From Rhynchopus euleeides (taxonomy: Eukaryota > Euglenozoa > Diplonemea > Diplonemida > Diplonemidae), in the NCBI GenBank assembly GCA_963210315.1, contig OY723289.1, forward strand, positions 1,922,001 to 1,986,000: 64,000 nucleotides of DNA. The letters run 5' to 3'. Made by a program: the position numbers and the translations under genes. Shown here one piece after another: positions 1 to 10,100 of this stretch. The notes beneath the pieces are model-generated. The model was not told where the DNA came from. It searched no databases and saw nothing but the letters and a program-made list of their open reading frames with translations. How positions within the stretch are numbered: position 1 is the first letter of the stretch; the number at the start of each line of letters is the position of its first letter.

Positions 1-267
1 GACCTGTGGTTCACCGTGAAGAACCATTACCTGCTGTGCGACACGGTATGCAGCATACACTTCTATCTGCTTGCGGTGATCGTACTTCTCACGCCGCGGG
101 GTGCTGCGCTTCTGGCTCTGGGCAGAGGTCGGGGGGAGCTGGATAGCGTGGCCGATGAACCCACCGCACCAACCCACCCCGCAGCCGACCTGGTGACCTG
201 CAGACCCGCTCAGGCCTGATTTGTGCATTCACAAAATCAGCCGCAGGTCCCTTCCAGAAAATCACTG

Positions 268-470
268 TACGGACTTTTTTTTCACGCCAAAAAAAGCGTG
301 AAAAAAAAAGAAAAAAAGCGTGAGAAAAAAGAAAAAGGCGTGAGAAAAAAGTAAAAAGCGTGAGAAAAAAGTGATTACCGTAACCGGGCGTGCGTGAAAA
401 AAAGTTGCGTGGCGTCCAAGAAAAAAAGTTCCCACTTTTTTCTTCCCATATTTTTGGTGGGGGTTTTTTT
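268..470. repeat. A-rich degenerate repeat with GCGTGAG units
   Basis: Short units of GCGTGAG followed by runs of A recur about every 17-20 bases (near 292, 319, 339, 358), then decay into A, T and G homopolymer runs up to about 510. Long open frames here are homopolymer artefacts (poly-K or poly-F). No gene is visible. Confidence 0.6.
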
Positions 471-618
471 GAGGGTTTTTAGGATTTTTTTTTGGGGGGG
501 GATATGCCTGGCCTTTTTTGGGCACGCTCCGCACCCCCGCTGACGCGGGTGCTGTGCTGAGTGCCGTCCTGCAGCTGCTCGCGACCACGGTGCTCGTGGC
601 CGCGGGTGGCTGTTTGGG

Positions 619-680
619 CACTTCCGAGTTATTGTACAGCCTCTGTGAATAATCGGAGGCTGTGCAAGAACTCGGAAGTG
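619..680. repeat. Imperfect 27-bp inverted repeat (hairpin)
   Basis: Arms 619-645 and 654-680 are reverse complements with about three mismatches around an 8-base loop. It lies just before a coding-like stretch, so it could be a structured RNA element or a decayed short transposon end. Confidence 0.6.
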
Positions 681-762
681 ACGACGAAGACGAGGCCACG
701 GGCGACCTCCCACGGGATGGCATCGCCCAGAGGCTTGCTCTCGAGCTCAAACCAACAGATGT
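662..762 (+). other. Coding-like fragment, unrecognised
   Basis: One frame reads acidic then hydrophilic sequence (QELGSDDEDEATG ... AQRLALELKPTDV) with GC-rich third positions like the firm genes of this window. It runs straight into the dispersed hairpin repeat at 765, where sense is lost. It has no good start. It may be an exon remnant or an exon whose splice site lies at the repeat. I do not recognise a family. Confidence 0.2.
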
Positions 763-764
763 AC

Positions 765-813
765 ACTACCGTGGCCTCCGGCGGCTGGGGGGCTCCGCCC
801 CCCAGACCCCCCC
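765..813. repeat. Dispersed hairpin repeat, copy 1
   Basis: A 49-bp block is nearly identical to copies at 926-973 and 63473-63520. Its core, CTGGGGGGC-TCC-GCCCCCCAG, folds into a 9-bp GC stem with a 3-base loop. Only the core block is shared here; the longer upstream flank shared by copies 2 and 3 is absent. Confidence 0.8.
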
Positions 814-925
814 TGTGGCGTGTCTTTGCGCGACAATTTATCGTCCCCCCATGCGACATGTGCTATCTGTCAGTTGTGTTGTACTTGAGCGTATGCGACT
901 ATGGAGCCAGGCCAACGGACGTTCG

Positions 926-973
926 CTACCGTGGCCTCCGGCGGCTGGGGGGCTCCGCCCCCCAGACCCCCCT
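926..973. repeat. Dispersed hairpin repeat, copy 2
   Basis: Same block as 765-813. The preceding 30 bases (GCGACTATGGAGC...) also match the copy near 63446, so the full repeat unit is close to 90 bp. It lies about 160 bases from copy 1 in the same orientation. Confidence 0.8.
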
Positions 974-2010
974 GTGGCTTGTGCCTGGTCTTGGAGCCAA
1001 GTCCTTGCGCATACGGGGCTGTGGCATATCGGTTCCAGCACCCTCGCGGGAGGCTCCCATATCAGGCGAGATCCTGTAAAACAAAACACAAAAAAAGAGA
1101 CCCCCAGCCCAGCTGTGAATTGGTTGTGTGCAAATGCAGCAAAAGAACGTGTTTTCGCGCTGAAATACCATGTTCTGGGCTCAAAAAAGGGACCAGCGCC
1201 GAAGGAAAAAAGTGGGAAAAAAGTTGGGTGTAAACTCTCGTTTTTGACGATTTTTGGCCATATTTAGGCACAGGCCTGTTTCAGTGACTTCTTTGCCCCG
1301 CCTTCCCGCTTTCCTTCTTTTTGTTGCCGGTTTGATTCGGCGAGGTGTGGTTGGGGGGACGGGGGAGTTCCTTCGGTAAATAACTGCGTGCGGTGCAAAT
1401 CCGAAATGCCCCACTGTCCCCTCGACACCCCCCTCCCACACACCCGCTTGCGCTGTGGTCAAGTTTTCTGAAAAGGATTTGCACTGGGCACAGATGTGCC
1501 CCCCTTTTATTTCGTTACGCCGTCCCCCCCTCTCGTATGGATTTCACACAAGGCAGGTATTTTACACCTGCCCGAGATTATCTCTTTCTCTCTCTCCCCC
1601 CTTCCCCTCCCAACTGGGTCGACGAGTTCACAGATCGCTTGCGCTTATGTCTTTGCCACGCCTTCAGAAAAGCCTGTCGCACCCTGCTTTGTAATTGCAT
1701 GTGTAGCCATCTCTCGATTTCTCTGCCTCTTTCTCTTTCTTTCGTCCTCCCCACTCCCCTCCGCACTTGCTGAGTGCTAAGGTCGTTCAACACGGAACCG
1801 TTGCTTTTGTTGTTTGGGCGGGGGTGGTCGGCCCCTGCCCACCTCCCTCAGCCCCCCACTTTTCTCTGTCATGACCCCCAACCACCCCCCGACCCCTGCC
1901 TGGGGTATGGGGGTACCATTGTAATAGCTCTTTCTCTTGGTTGGTGTGGGGGGAGGGGCGGGGCTCTTGTTCCAGTCCCGGTTTTTCATACAGGTTTCAT
2001 ACGTCGACTA
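974..2010. other. No gene seen; pyrimidine-rich spacer
   Basis: This stretch has C- and T-rich runs (1400-1450, 1500-1620, 1730-1770, 1840-1890) and A-rich runs near 1085-1250. Open frames are short and biased by composition. I see no conserved domain, RNA gene or transposon end. Confidence 0.5.
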
Positions 2011-2075
2011 CATACATAGGGCGTTATTGCGTTATCGTTATTGTTATAACGCGTTATTCGCGTTATTTTTTTGAC
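2011..2075. repeat. TAACG palindrome island, conserved end
   Basis: Dense GTTATAACGCGTTAT-type words begin right after CATACATA. The first about 50 bases match, in reverse complement, the right edge of the larger island at 15534-15980. The defined, conserved outer edge suggests a dispersed element, not slippage. Confidence 0.7.
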
Positions 2076-2254
2076 GTAGAAACGGGCAGCATCTAATTCT
2101 GTGTCAGACCAGAAAATCCGACCCCTACCCCTCGGGGATGAATTTCTAGCACGTAATCACGTACTTGGGGGCTAACCTGTGGGCCGCAAAATTATTTTTG
2201 AATTTTGAATTCCAATAACGCGTTATCGAAATGTTATTTTGAGATTTCTGCGCG

Positions 2255-2760
2255 TTACCGGATGAGTTCGGGCAACAAAGTCGCGTTATCGGGTGAAGAA
2301 AAACCCAGAAAATCCCCTGGGATTTTTTCCCCCCATAATAACGCACGGAGATAGCGATTTTTGAGCATTTTTTGAGAAAAATCGTCTTTTTTGGCCTTCC
2401 CAAGGGAATTTAGGTGGAAACACCCCCTTTTTTCGTGGATTCGTGCGTTATCAGCCCTTTTTCGGGCGACAAAGTAGTGGGAAGTGGTGAAGAACACCCT
2501 ATATGGCCCCTGGGGAATTTTTGCGGGCATAATAACGCACCGACATGGCGATTTTCGAGCAATAACTCGAAATATCGTCGTATTTGGGCCTTCCCAAGGC
2601 AAATTACCCTCTTTTTGGGCAACAAATGAGGACTATCTGCAAATTAACCCTATTTTCGGGGTATTTTTTTTGGGAGAGAGAGAGGGGGCCGGTGCACGGG
2701 GTTATTTTCGGGCAGCAACGGAGGAGTATATGGTAAGAACACCCCCAACGCACTGACATA
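2255..2760. repeat. Degenerate tandem repeat, about 150-190 bp units
   Basis: Landmarks recur in order: GGGCAACAAAG (2271, 2464 and 2619 in variants), GAAGAACACC, CATAATAACGCAC, CGATTTT-GAGCA, and GGCCTTCCCAAGG (2393, 2588). Units become shorter and more diverged toward 2760. Minus-strand frames through it are repetitive and look like artefacts. It may be the satellite body of the adjoining TAACG island. Confidence 0.6.
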
Positions 2761-3203
2761 GATTTGATGCCTTCCAGGGCATATGCGAGCGAGCGATCAG
2801 CCTCTTTCTTTCTCTGCCAATGCCATCTACGAGTTTCCAAAGAGAGTCTGGGTTTATTTGCGCGTGACTGACCCCTGCGAAGGCGTTGCCGTGTACGGAT
2901 GGCTTTTCAGAGTAACCTGGACGCGCGGGACGCTCGTTCGTGCTTTTTTTTTGGGGGGGGGGGGGATGACACAGGGACTTGTCAGTTGACAAAATATCGG
3001 CTGTTGTTTGTGCGCCAAAACCTGAAAACGGCAAAAAAAAACAAGAACTGCAAACCTGCTGCTCATATTCCAGAGCTTGACAGCCTGACCAGTGTAGTTT
3101 GTTGGACGACAAGAGAGGGATGGGCACAGAAGTACCCCTTCCAGGTCAGAGAGTCACCTGGGTAGTTAAGTGTAATTGCGTGGAGGGAAGCGGGGTTTCA
3201 ACA
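2761..3203. other. No gene seen; contains a G-tract
   Basis: A run of T followed by about 12 G lies at 2945-2965. No domain, RNA gene or repeat copy is recognised. Confidence 0.4.
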
Positions 3204-3372
3204 CACGACGCGGTCTTCACCTCCCGGCGGGTACCCGGCCGGGTACCCGGGTTCCCGCCTCCGGGTACCCGGCCGGGTGGTCCGCCGGGTACCCGGGGGT
3301 ACCCCCCGGATACCACCGGATACCGGGATCCGGGTACCCGGATCCCGGTATCCGGCCGGGTACCCGGGCGTT
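3204..3372. repeat. GGGTACCC palindrome island, copy 1
   Basis: About 150 bases are fuzzy repeats of CCGGGTACCCGG with a loose 12-bp period and variants such as GGGATCCGGG and CCGGATACCGG. The left edge, 3204-3222, is the 19-mer CACGACGCGGTCTTCACCT. The same 19-mer, with one change, bounds the second island at 5167-5185 in inverted orientation. Confidence 0.8.
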
Positions 3373-3990
3373 AAAACGGGTCCCGGAATTTCCGGAAAAT
3401 GGCTGTTTTTTGGCCTTGGCGAAATTTCGCCCAAACTATTGACCCAAACTTGTCTGGGCCCATAATCGGGTCCTGGTGGTCTGGAACTGTCCATTTTCGA
3501 AGGCAGTCGTGAGAAAATCGCGACGTTTCGCCCCGAATTCTCACTCATGTGACCCCAAAAATCAAGCAAATGAGGTTTGCTCCGGCTTACACAACTCCAA
3601 ATCCGAGTTGTGGAAGCCGGACCTTGTTGTGGGAGAAAATCGGCCAAGTGAGGAGGTTTCTTGTGCGAAATTCGAGCAATAAAGCTCAAGTAATCAAATG
3701 CCATGACCCCAACCACAACCCCACCCCCTGCCCTCTGCCCCCCACCCCTGTGCAGGTCATGTGCCCCATCCCATCCCGTGTTGCCTTGTTGCAGATTTTC
3801 AAATCGGGAAATTTCAGGTGACCCGATGATAGGGATGTACCCCGAGGGTCTACCTGCAGGGATCCACTTTTTGCTATGCCTGCATTGCTGCTGTTTGCGC
3901 TTCTCGCCTCCACACACCACCCTGGGGGGAGGGACAGAGGGCGGAGGGGGCTACACACTTACACAACCGATTCGGTCAAACAATGCCACG
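3373..3990. other. No gene seen
   Basis: Mixed-composition DNA follows the GGGTACCC island. A minus-strand frame crosses both the island and this region, but its protein is dominated by island-encoded Pro/Gly/Tyr/Arg repeats, so I do not call it. Confidence 0.4.
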
Positions 3991-4758
3991 TCATCCCCAT
4001 TGGGGTCCTGGACCGCGGCGTCTCTCCCAGCGAATTGGTGTCGTCATCAGGCAGGCTAAGTAGTTGTCTACACAGGACATTGGTTTTAAGGGGGGTCTGA
4101 GTTCTGCGGAACTGGCTTCAAGGGACGCCCCCTCGTAATGACTGGGTGGATGGAGCCAAGTAATACCAGGTGGTCGGACACCGGAACTCTCGGCATTTAT
4201 TAGTCGCGGGAACTGTGTCCGTGTGGTAGGTGACCCCTTCCGATTCCACTGATTCCACTCTTGAACATGTAGTGTTGAAAGATACTTGGTGTTCTGATGT
4301 TTTACAGGGTACTTGACAAAGGAAAGAGGGTGGTCAGTCTTGTGATCCACCCTGAATCCTTCCTGTGAGCAGCAGATCCACAACACCTCGACTTCTTTCA
4401 GCGGCTGTATTGATATTGCCTGACACAGCAAACATGATTCAATTGGAGGAACAAGCCTCGTACACCAGCGGCCCAAAAGGTGGATTTCATGTATGGTTTT
4501 AGGATTTCCCTTACTACTGATGGTGTAGAGACTACAAAGCCTGACCTGATGACGCCGCCATGAACCTGGGAGACACGCCGCGTGAGAAGGGACCTCGGTG
4601 CGGGGTGGCGTGAAGATCCTGCCTGAGTGCCCTCGTCGGGACCCGCGGTAAACCGTGGCGTTCCCCCCGAGGCAAGTCCAGGACGAAGGTTGCAGATAAC
4701 CGCTGCACCTCTTCGTCCGAAAGGAGCTCACAGGATAGGGGAACTGCCCACACCCCAC
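3991..4758 (-). CDS. Unrecognised open frame, possibly decayed element
   Basis: A minus-strand frame of 255 codons has mixed amino-acid content without low complexity (for example TRTQFPRLINAESSGVRPPG and a Cys/His-poor C-terminus). Base composition here is closer to 50% GC than in the firm genes and codon use differs from theirs, so it may be a remnant of a mobile element or chance. I recognise no domain, catalytic motif or signal peptide. The next minus frame (4532-5374) overlaps it and runs into an island, so I leave that one out. Confidence 0.2.
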   Translation of the reverse strand: MGCGQFPYPVSSFRTKRCSGYLQPSSWTCLGGNATVYRGSRRGHSGRIFTPPRTEVPSHAACLPGSWRRHQVRLCSLYTISSKGNPKTIHEIHLLGRWCTRLVPPIESCLLCQAISIQPLKEVEVLWICCSQEGFRVDHKTDHPLSFVKYPVKHQNTKYLSTLHVQEWNQWNRKGSPTTRTQFPRLINAESSGVRPPGITWLHPPSHYEGASLEASSAELRPPLKPMSCVDNYLACLMTTPIRWERRRGPGPQWG

Positions 4759-5040
4759 TCACGACAGCGTATCCGAAAGGTGCACTGCGCGTGTGGTGGC
4801 GGTGTCGGGTCCAGACCCACCTCGTTCCCCCATGCCCGTCAGTTGTTGCCCCTCCAGGGGTGGCTGCTGTCTGGCATGGGGGGCGCCCTCCCTGCCTTGC
4901 AAGGGAAAATGTAGAACGGCATGCTGCCCGTTTCTTCATTTTTTCACCTTGCCTGGCAGGGGGGGGCCCACCCTCACGGGGGGAAAAAGAGGAACGGCAT
5001 GCTGCCCGTTCACTCTTTTTTCCTCCCGTCGTGGGTGGGC

Positions 5041-5185
5041 GGCTACCCGGGTACCCGGGGTATCCGGCCGGGTACCCGGCTGGGTATCCGGCCCGGGTAC
5101 CCGGGTATCCGCCGGGTACCCCCCGGGTACCCGGGCCGGTAACCGGGACCTCCCGGGTACCCGGAAAGGTGGAGACCGCGTCGTG
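5041..5185. repeat. GGGTACCC palindrome island, copy 2 (inverted)
   Basis: This is the same word family as 3225-3372. Its right edge, 5167-5185, is the reverse complement of the conserved 19-mer at 3204-3222. The outer left edges of the two islands differ. It ends just before the poly-C run (5193-5212) where the LINE begins. Confidence 0.8.
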
Positions 5186-5406
5186 CAGATGAGCCCCCCC
5201 CCCCCCCCCCCCTCCCCCGAGTCTCGAGGCTCCTGGTATCAGTGAGGGAATATTTCTCATCTGGGTTTCTGGGAGATACGCACAACCCTCCACCGAGACA
5301 CCCAACAGGAAACGCGCAAAAAAAGCAACGAGTTCCATGAACATGGCGAGGGGAAAACTACCCTCAATCTCCACCAGGGGAACACAACTGACACATCACA
5401 CACACA

Positions 5407-7161
5407 ATGTCCCACGCTGCCTCTGTCCCCCTGCACCCCTCCTCGACGGGGTTCCCTGGGGAGGCGTCGGCTAAGCCGGCGCCGAGCGAAGCTGCAGGGA
5501 AGAGGCACAAGTGGGTGCTGAGGGAAAAGGAGTGGAGTGCCGACGTCAGGCACTCAACCGACGAGCTGGCCGCCAAGGGCGGCGTAATGCTGTGCGCCAA
5601 AGGCGACGCACAGCGCCTGATCGCGAGGTGCAGGGAGCACCCGCCGCCGGGACCGGCGGCAATCCTGACCGTCGAGGCGACGGAGGGGGGGAAGGGGCGC
5701 AGCCGCGTCCTCTCCCTCCTGGTCGAGCGCGACGGCGAGACCCGGGGGCTGCGGCGGCACCTGCTGCAGCTCCACAGTGACCCCGTACACTACGGGGCCA
5801 GCAGCAGCCCGGGCCTGAAAGCCCCCAAGGGCAGCCGGGAGTGGGTGGTGATGGAAGCACCGCCAGCCACCCCCCTCACACACACACACATCCGCACCTG
5901 GCTGCGGGCCCACGGCGCGGAGCCGGACGCGGTCATCGCGATGACCGGCACCACCTGGGCCCGCCGCTTCAAGGTGGGTGTGGACAGTCGACAGGTCAAG
6001 GACCTGCTGCGTGCGAGCGGCGAGAGCGACATCTTCTGCCGCCCCCACTTCCACACCACCACACACCCCGACACAGTCGTGCGCCTGCCGCCCGACACCA
6101 CCATCCAGCAGGCACAGGAGAAGGCGAGCCGGCTGAGCGGAAGGGTCGTCCTTGTCAAGGGCGGCCTCGGCATCGCAGTGCCGAACACCGCCGGGCACCA
6201 CGCCACGGCAGCAGTCGTCGGCGACGAAGCTGCAACCCCCCTGCAGGGGAAATATGTGCTGGAGGGGCTGCCCCCGGAGTACACCGCCCGCTGCACCCGG
6301 GACCTGCTGGAGGAGATGGGCTGGCAGGCGCGCATCCTGGCGTCAACCAGGGTGCCGAACGGGCGGGCAGTCCTGCTGCGCGCCCCCACCACCCCCCAGA
6401 AACTCGGCGCGTACTGCGTCGACAACAACACCTACCTGGTGTTGCGGCGGTACCGCGAACCCGAGGACTTGGGGCTCTTCCCCCGCCGGCGGAGGCCAAA
6501 GCGCACCAAGCCCCCACCGGAGCCGACCCCACCACCCGCAGCACCGGAGCAGCCGAAGGGAGGAGTGCCGGGGAGTGAGCTGGCGAGTAAGAAGACAAAG
6601 AAGAAGACGAAGAAGAAGGGGGCCACGACCGACGCTGAGATGAAGGACAGCGGCCCCCCCCACGCCACCACCACTACCACCGACCCCGCCGCCGCCGCCG
6701 CAGCAGCAGCAGCCGCCGCCGCCGCCGCCGCCACCAACCTCGCCAGGGTGCAAGCCCTCCTCGAGCAGGCGGAACAGCGTGCTGCCGAGGCAGAGCGGCG
6801 GGCAGCCGCTGCAGAGGAGCGGGCCGCGAACCAGGAGAGACAGTTCGCGGCCGCCCTGCAGGCAATGCAGGCCCGCCTGCAGCACCTGGAGGCGGCAGCA
6901 CATCCGCAGTCAAAACCGAAGAAGACCACCAAGCCGGGCACCAGCTCCCCCTCCCGAAAGACCGAGCCGGCCGCCACCACCCCAAACCGGGGGACCAAGG
7001 GCTCACCCCCGAAGTCCGCCTCCCCGGCCAGAACCCACACGGGGCTAACCCCCAAGAAGAAGAGCCGGGCACTCTCTCCGTCCCGGACCGCAACCCTGCG
7101 CACAAAGCACCCGAAGGAGCGGTTGCACAAACGTCAGTGCGAAGAGGTCCTCTTCAACTGA
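5407..7161 (+). CDS. LINE ORF1 protein
   Basis: 584 codons from ATG 5407 to TGA 7159-7161. The first 380 residues look globular. A basic stretch follows near residue 363 (FPRRRRPKRTK) and Lys-rich blocks near residue 400. A poly-Ala run sits around residues 427-443, then an Ala/Glu/Gln heptad-rich segment (about 445-505) that should form a coiled coil, then a Ser/Thr/Pro/Lys-rich basic tail. Coiled coil plus basic regions fits a trimerising RNA-binding ORF1p in general design, but I see no CCHC knuckle or clear RRM motif. ORF1 is in the same frame as ORF2 and separated from it only by this TGA. Confidence 0.85.
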   Translation: MSHAASVPLHPSSTGFPGEASAKPAPSEAAGKRHKWVLREKEWSADVRHSTDELAAKGGVMLCAKGDAQRLIARCREHPPPGPAAILTVEATEGGKGRSRVLSLLVERDGETRGLRRHLLQLHSDPVHYGASSSPGLKAPKGSREWVVMEAPPATPLTHTHIRTWLRAHGAEPDAVIAMTGTTWARRFKVGVDSRQVKDLLRASGESDIFCRPHFHTTTHPDTVVRLPPDTTIQQAQEKASRLSGRVVLVKGGLGIAVPNTAGHHATAAVVGDEAATPLQGKYVLEGLPPEYTARCTRDLLEEMGWQARILASTRVPNGRAVLLRAPTTPQKLGAYCVDNNTYLVLRRYREPEDLGLFPRRRRPKRTKPPPEPTPPPAAPEQPKGGVPGSELASKKTKKKTKKKGATTDAEMKDSGPPHATTTTTDPAAAAAAAAAAAAAAATNLARVQALLEQAEQRAAEAERRAAAAEERAANQERQFAAALQAMQARLQHLEAAAHPQSKPKKTTKPGTSSPSRKTEPAATTPNRGTKGSPPKSASPARTHTGLTPKKKSRALSPSRTATLRTKHPKERLHKRQCEEVLFN

Positions 7162-10100
7162 CGGGGAGGCCCGCCATCTCCAGGCCTGCAGCGCCACATC
7201 TACGAGACCGGGCGTGACCTCCTCCTCAGGGCGGGTGACATCGAGCAGAACCCTGGCCCGGCGCAGCACCTCAAGTGCCTGACCTGGAACTGCAACGGAC
7301 TCACCGAGGCAAAAAGGGCGGAGCTCCAGCACCACCTCGCAACCCAGCGGTATGACGTAGTGCATCTGCAGGAACTCCGAGCAGCACAGGGGGGGGACCC
7401 CAAGTTCCCGGGCTACTCCGTCTTTCTCCGACGCCGCACCCAGAAGCGCTGTAAGGGGACGCTCACCTCCGGAGGCGGGATCGCAACCCTAGTGCGGGAG
7501 GACCTACACGCGACTCTTATTGCCACCGCACCAAACGCCAGTGTGACCGAGACCCTCACGGTGCGCGTCACGGGGCCAGAAAGCGCTATCACCTTCACCA
7601 ATGTATACCGCCCCTCGGGAGTCGGCACTAGCAACGACCCACGCCGCGACGACTTCTCTACATCCCTGCTACCACACACGCCGGAGTCCATCATCGCCGG
7701 CGACTTCAACATCCACAACCGTGCCTGGGATAAACATGCGCGCTGCGACGACAAGGGAACAGACCTGTACCACTGGTCCCTCCTCAACGGCATGTCGCTG
7801 TGCAACGACCCTGACCACCCCACACGCATGCGCCGCGACTCCAAGTCCTCGCCGGACATTGTCTTCGCCCACTACGAGCTGGGGGAGGTCACCTGGAATA
7901 CCCTAGACCAGTGGCAGTCCGATCACTTCGCCATACAATACACCGTCCCCTTTGCACGAACGCCAGCTGCAGCCACACACCCGGCAGCTAAAGCCCGCCA
8001 ACTATGGAACTGGGCAGCGGCAGACTGGCCCGCATTCACTGAGGAGCTGGAACGGCTGTCACGCAAAGTGACGAAGTGGAATGACCCGAAGGAATCCTTC
8101 CACAAGTGGCTGGGACTGGTACGCACGGTCGCAGCCAAACACATCCCGACGAAGCGAAGCTCTCGCCCCCGCAAGCGGTGGTTCACAAGCAAGGTGAAAC
8201 GTGCGATACGGGCGCGGAACGAGGAATCGCGCAGACACGCCCAGACCGCACACCTGTCCCAGGACGACTACGACAAGCTGGACAAGCTGACCACCGACGC
8301 CACCAACGCCGTCCTCGAAGCAAAGCGCACAACCTGGGAAACCAGGTGCCAGGCCGCGAGCACCAGCAGCGACCTCGGCGCCACCTTCCGGCTTGTGCGA
8401 GAACTCGACGGCCGCAAAATCCAACAGGCTGCCTTCCCACTTGTCGACGGAGGGGTCCCGGTGACCGACCCCAAAGCTAAGGCGGACCTCCTCTGCAGCC
8501 ACTACGCCAAGATCAGCGAAGGAAGCGACCAACAGCCACAAGCAGCACACACCCCGCAGCATGCGAATGACCAGACACCCCCCGAGCTTTCAGCTGCCGA
8601 AGACGACTTCTCCAAAGAGGAGCTGAACGCGGCTCTATCCGAACTGCAGGAGCGGAAATCCCCAGGGCCTGACGACCTCAACAACGAGCTGCTGATGCAT
8701 CTGGGCCCCCAGGCACGGCAGGGACTCCTGCATGTGCTCAACCTGTCGTGGAACAGCGGCATCCTCCCCGACGCGTGGACACGAGCAGTCATCATCCCGA
8801 TCCTGAAACCGGGGAAGCCAGCAACGGCAGCGTCCTCGTACCGACCAATCGCGCTCACCAGCACAGCGTGCAAGGTGCTAGAAAAAATGGTGAAGAGGCG
8901 CATGGAGCAGCTCATGCTCGACGACGCCTACCCACAGGTGGAGGGGCACTGCGCGAACCAGGCAGGGTTCCAGCGGCTGAGATCGACAACCGACCAACTA
9001 GCCTACATCACCCAAACAGCGACGGACGCCCTCTCCTCCGGAAAGGCAGCTGTCACCCTGTACTTCGACCTCGAGAAAGCCTTCGACAAGGTCAGCAAGC
9101 ACGCAGTCATCAACAGTGTCAGACGGAAGGGCTTCCCCCCGAAATTCACCAGATGGCTACACAACTACCTCAGCAACCGCCGAGCCGCCGCACAGGTGCA
9201 CGGGGTAAGAAGCGACTACTACGACTTCAACAACGGGGTCCCGCAGGGAACAGTGCTCTCGCCCCTGCTCTTCAACTGCGTGATGGACGATGTATCTCGA
9301 GCCATCACCGCCTCCCCTAACATCCACCCAGCGGTGTTCGCAGATGACATCGCAGTACTCGTCGTCGGGGACAACTACACTGAAGCCCTAAGCACCGCAC
9401 AGGGCGTCATATCCACACTCGCCGCCGAAATCCCACTCCACGGGCTGCAGCTCTCCCCCAGTAAGTGCTGCTACACGCTGATGGGAACGACGCCCGCAGC
9501 GTTGGGCGAGCACAGACGCATGGAGCTCCCAGACGGCACCCCCCTCCAGCACGAATCGACAGCGAAGTACCTCGGGGTCTACATCGATGCCTGCCACACG
9601 ATGACAGACCACGTCGACCACGTCGTGACCACCTGCATGCGACGCCTGAGCATTCTGCGTATGTTGGCAGGCACTGACTGGGGCTCAAGTGGAGACACGC
9701 TGCGCCAGGCCTACCTGACATATGTCTACCCCATCCTGATGTACGCCGCCAGCGTCTACACCCCTGGCCTGTCCACGAAGAACCTCAAACGCCTGCGAGA
9801 TGTCCACCGCATGGCAGCCCTGATCATCACGGGCTGTATGAAGAACACCAGCACGGCAAAGCTCCTCTGGGAATCACACCTGCGAGACCTCGACCTCGAC
9901 TTCAAGGTCGCGGTGTGCACAGACCACGAACGCTTCCGCCGCGTGCCCCACTCCCCAGGATACCGGGCGCAACTAAACACCGGGAACACGGGAGGCAGCT
10001 GGCTACATCAGGCACGGAGTCTGGTGAAATACTCGAAGGTCGACGGGCGCACCCCCCTGCTGGCCCCCCTGCATGCAGCACACCCCATCCCCCCCTGGGA

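Noticed and set aside
1-45. 3' end of an exon at the window edge (DLWFTVKNHYLLCDT then GTATGC)
   Set aside because: Too short to judge without the upstream sequence; the donor-like GTATGC may be chance.
4532-5374. Minus-strand frame of 280 codons
   Set aside because: Much of it is Gly/Tyr/Pro/Arg repeat encoded by the GGGTACCC island.
5554-7130. Long minus-strand open frames opposite LINE ORF1
   Set aside because: High GC removes stop codons on the antisense strand; the + strand frame has the better start, codon use and coherent domain order.
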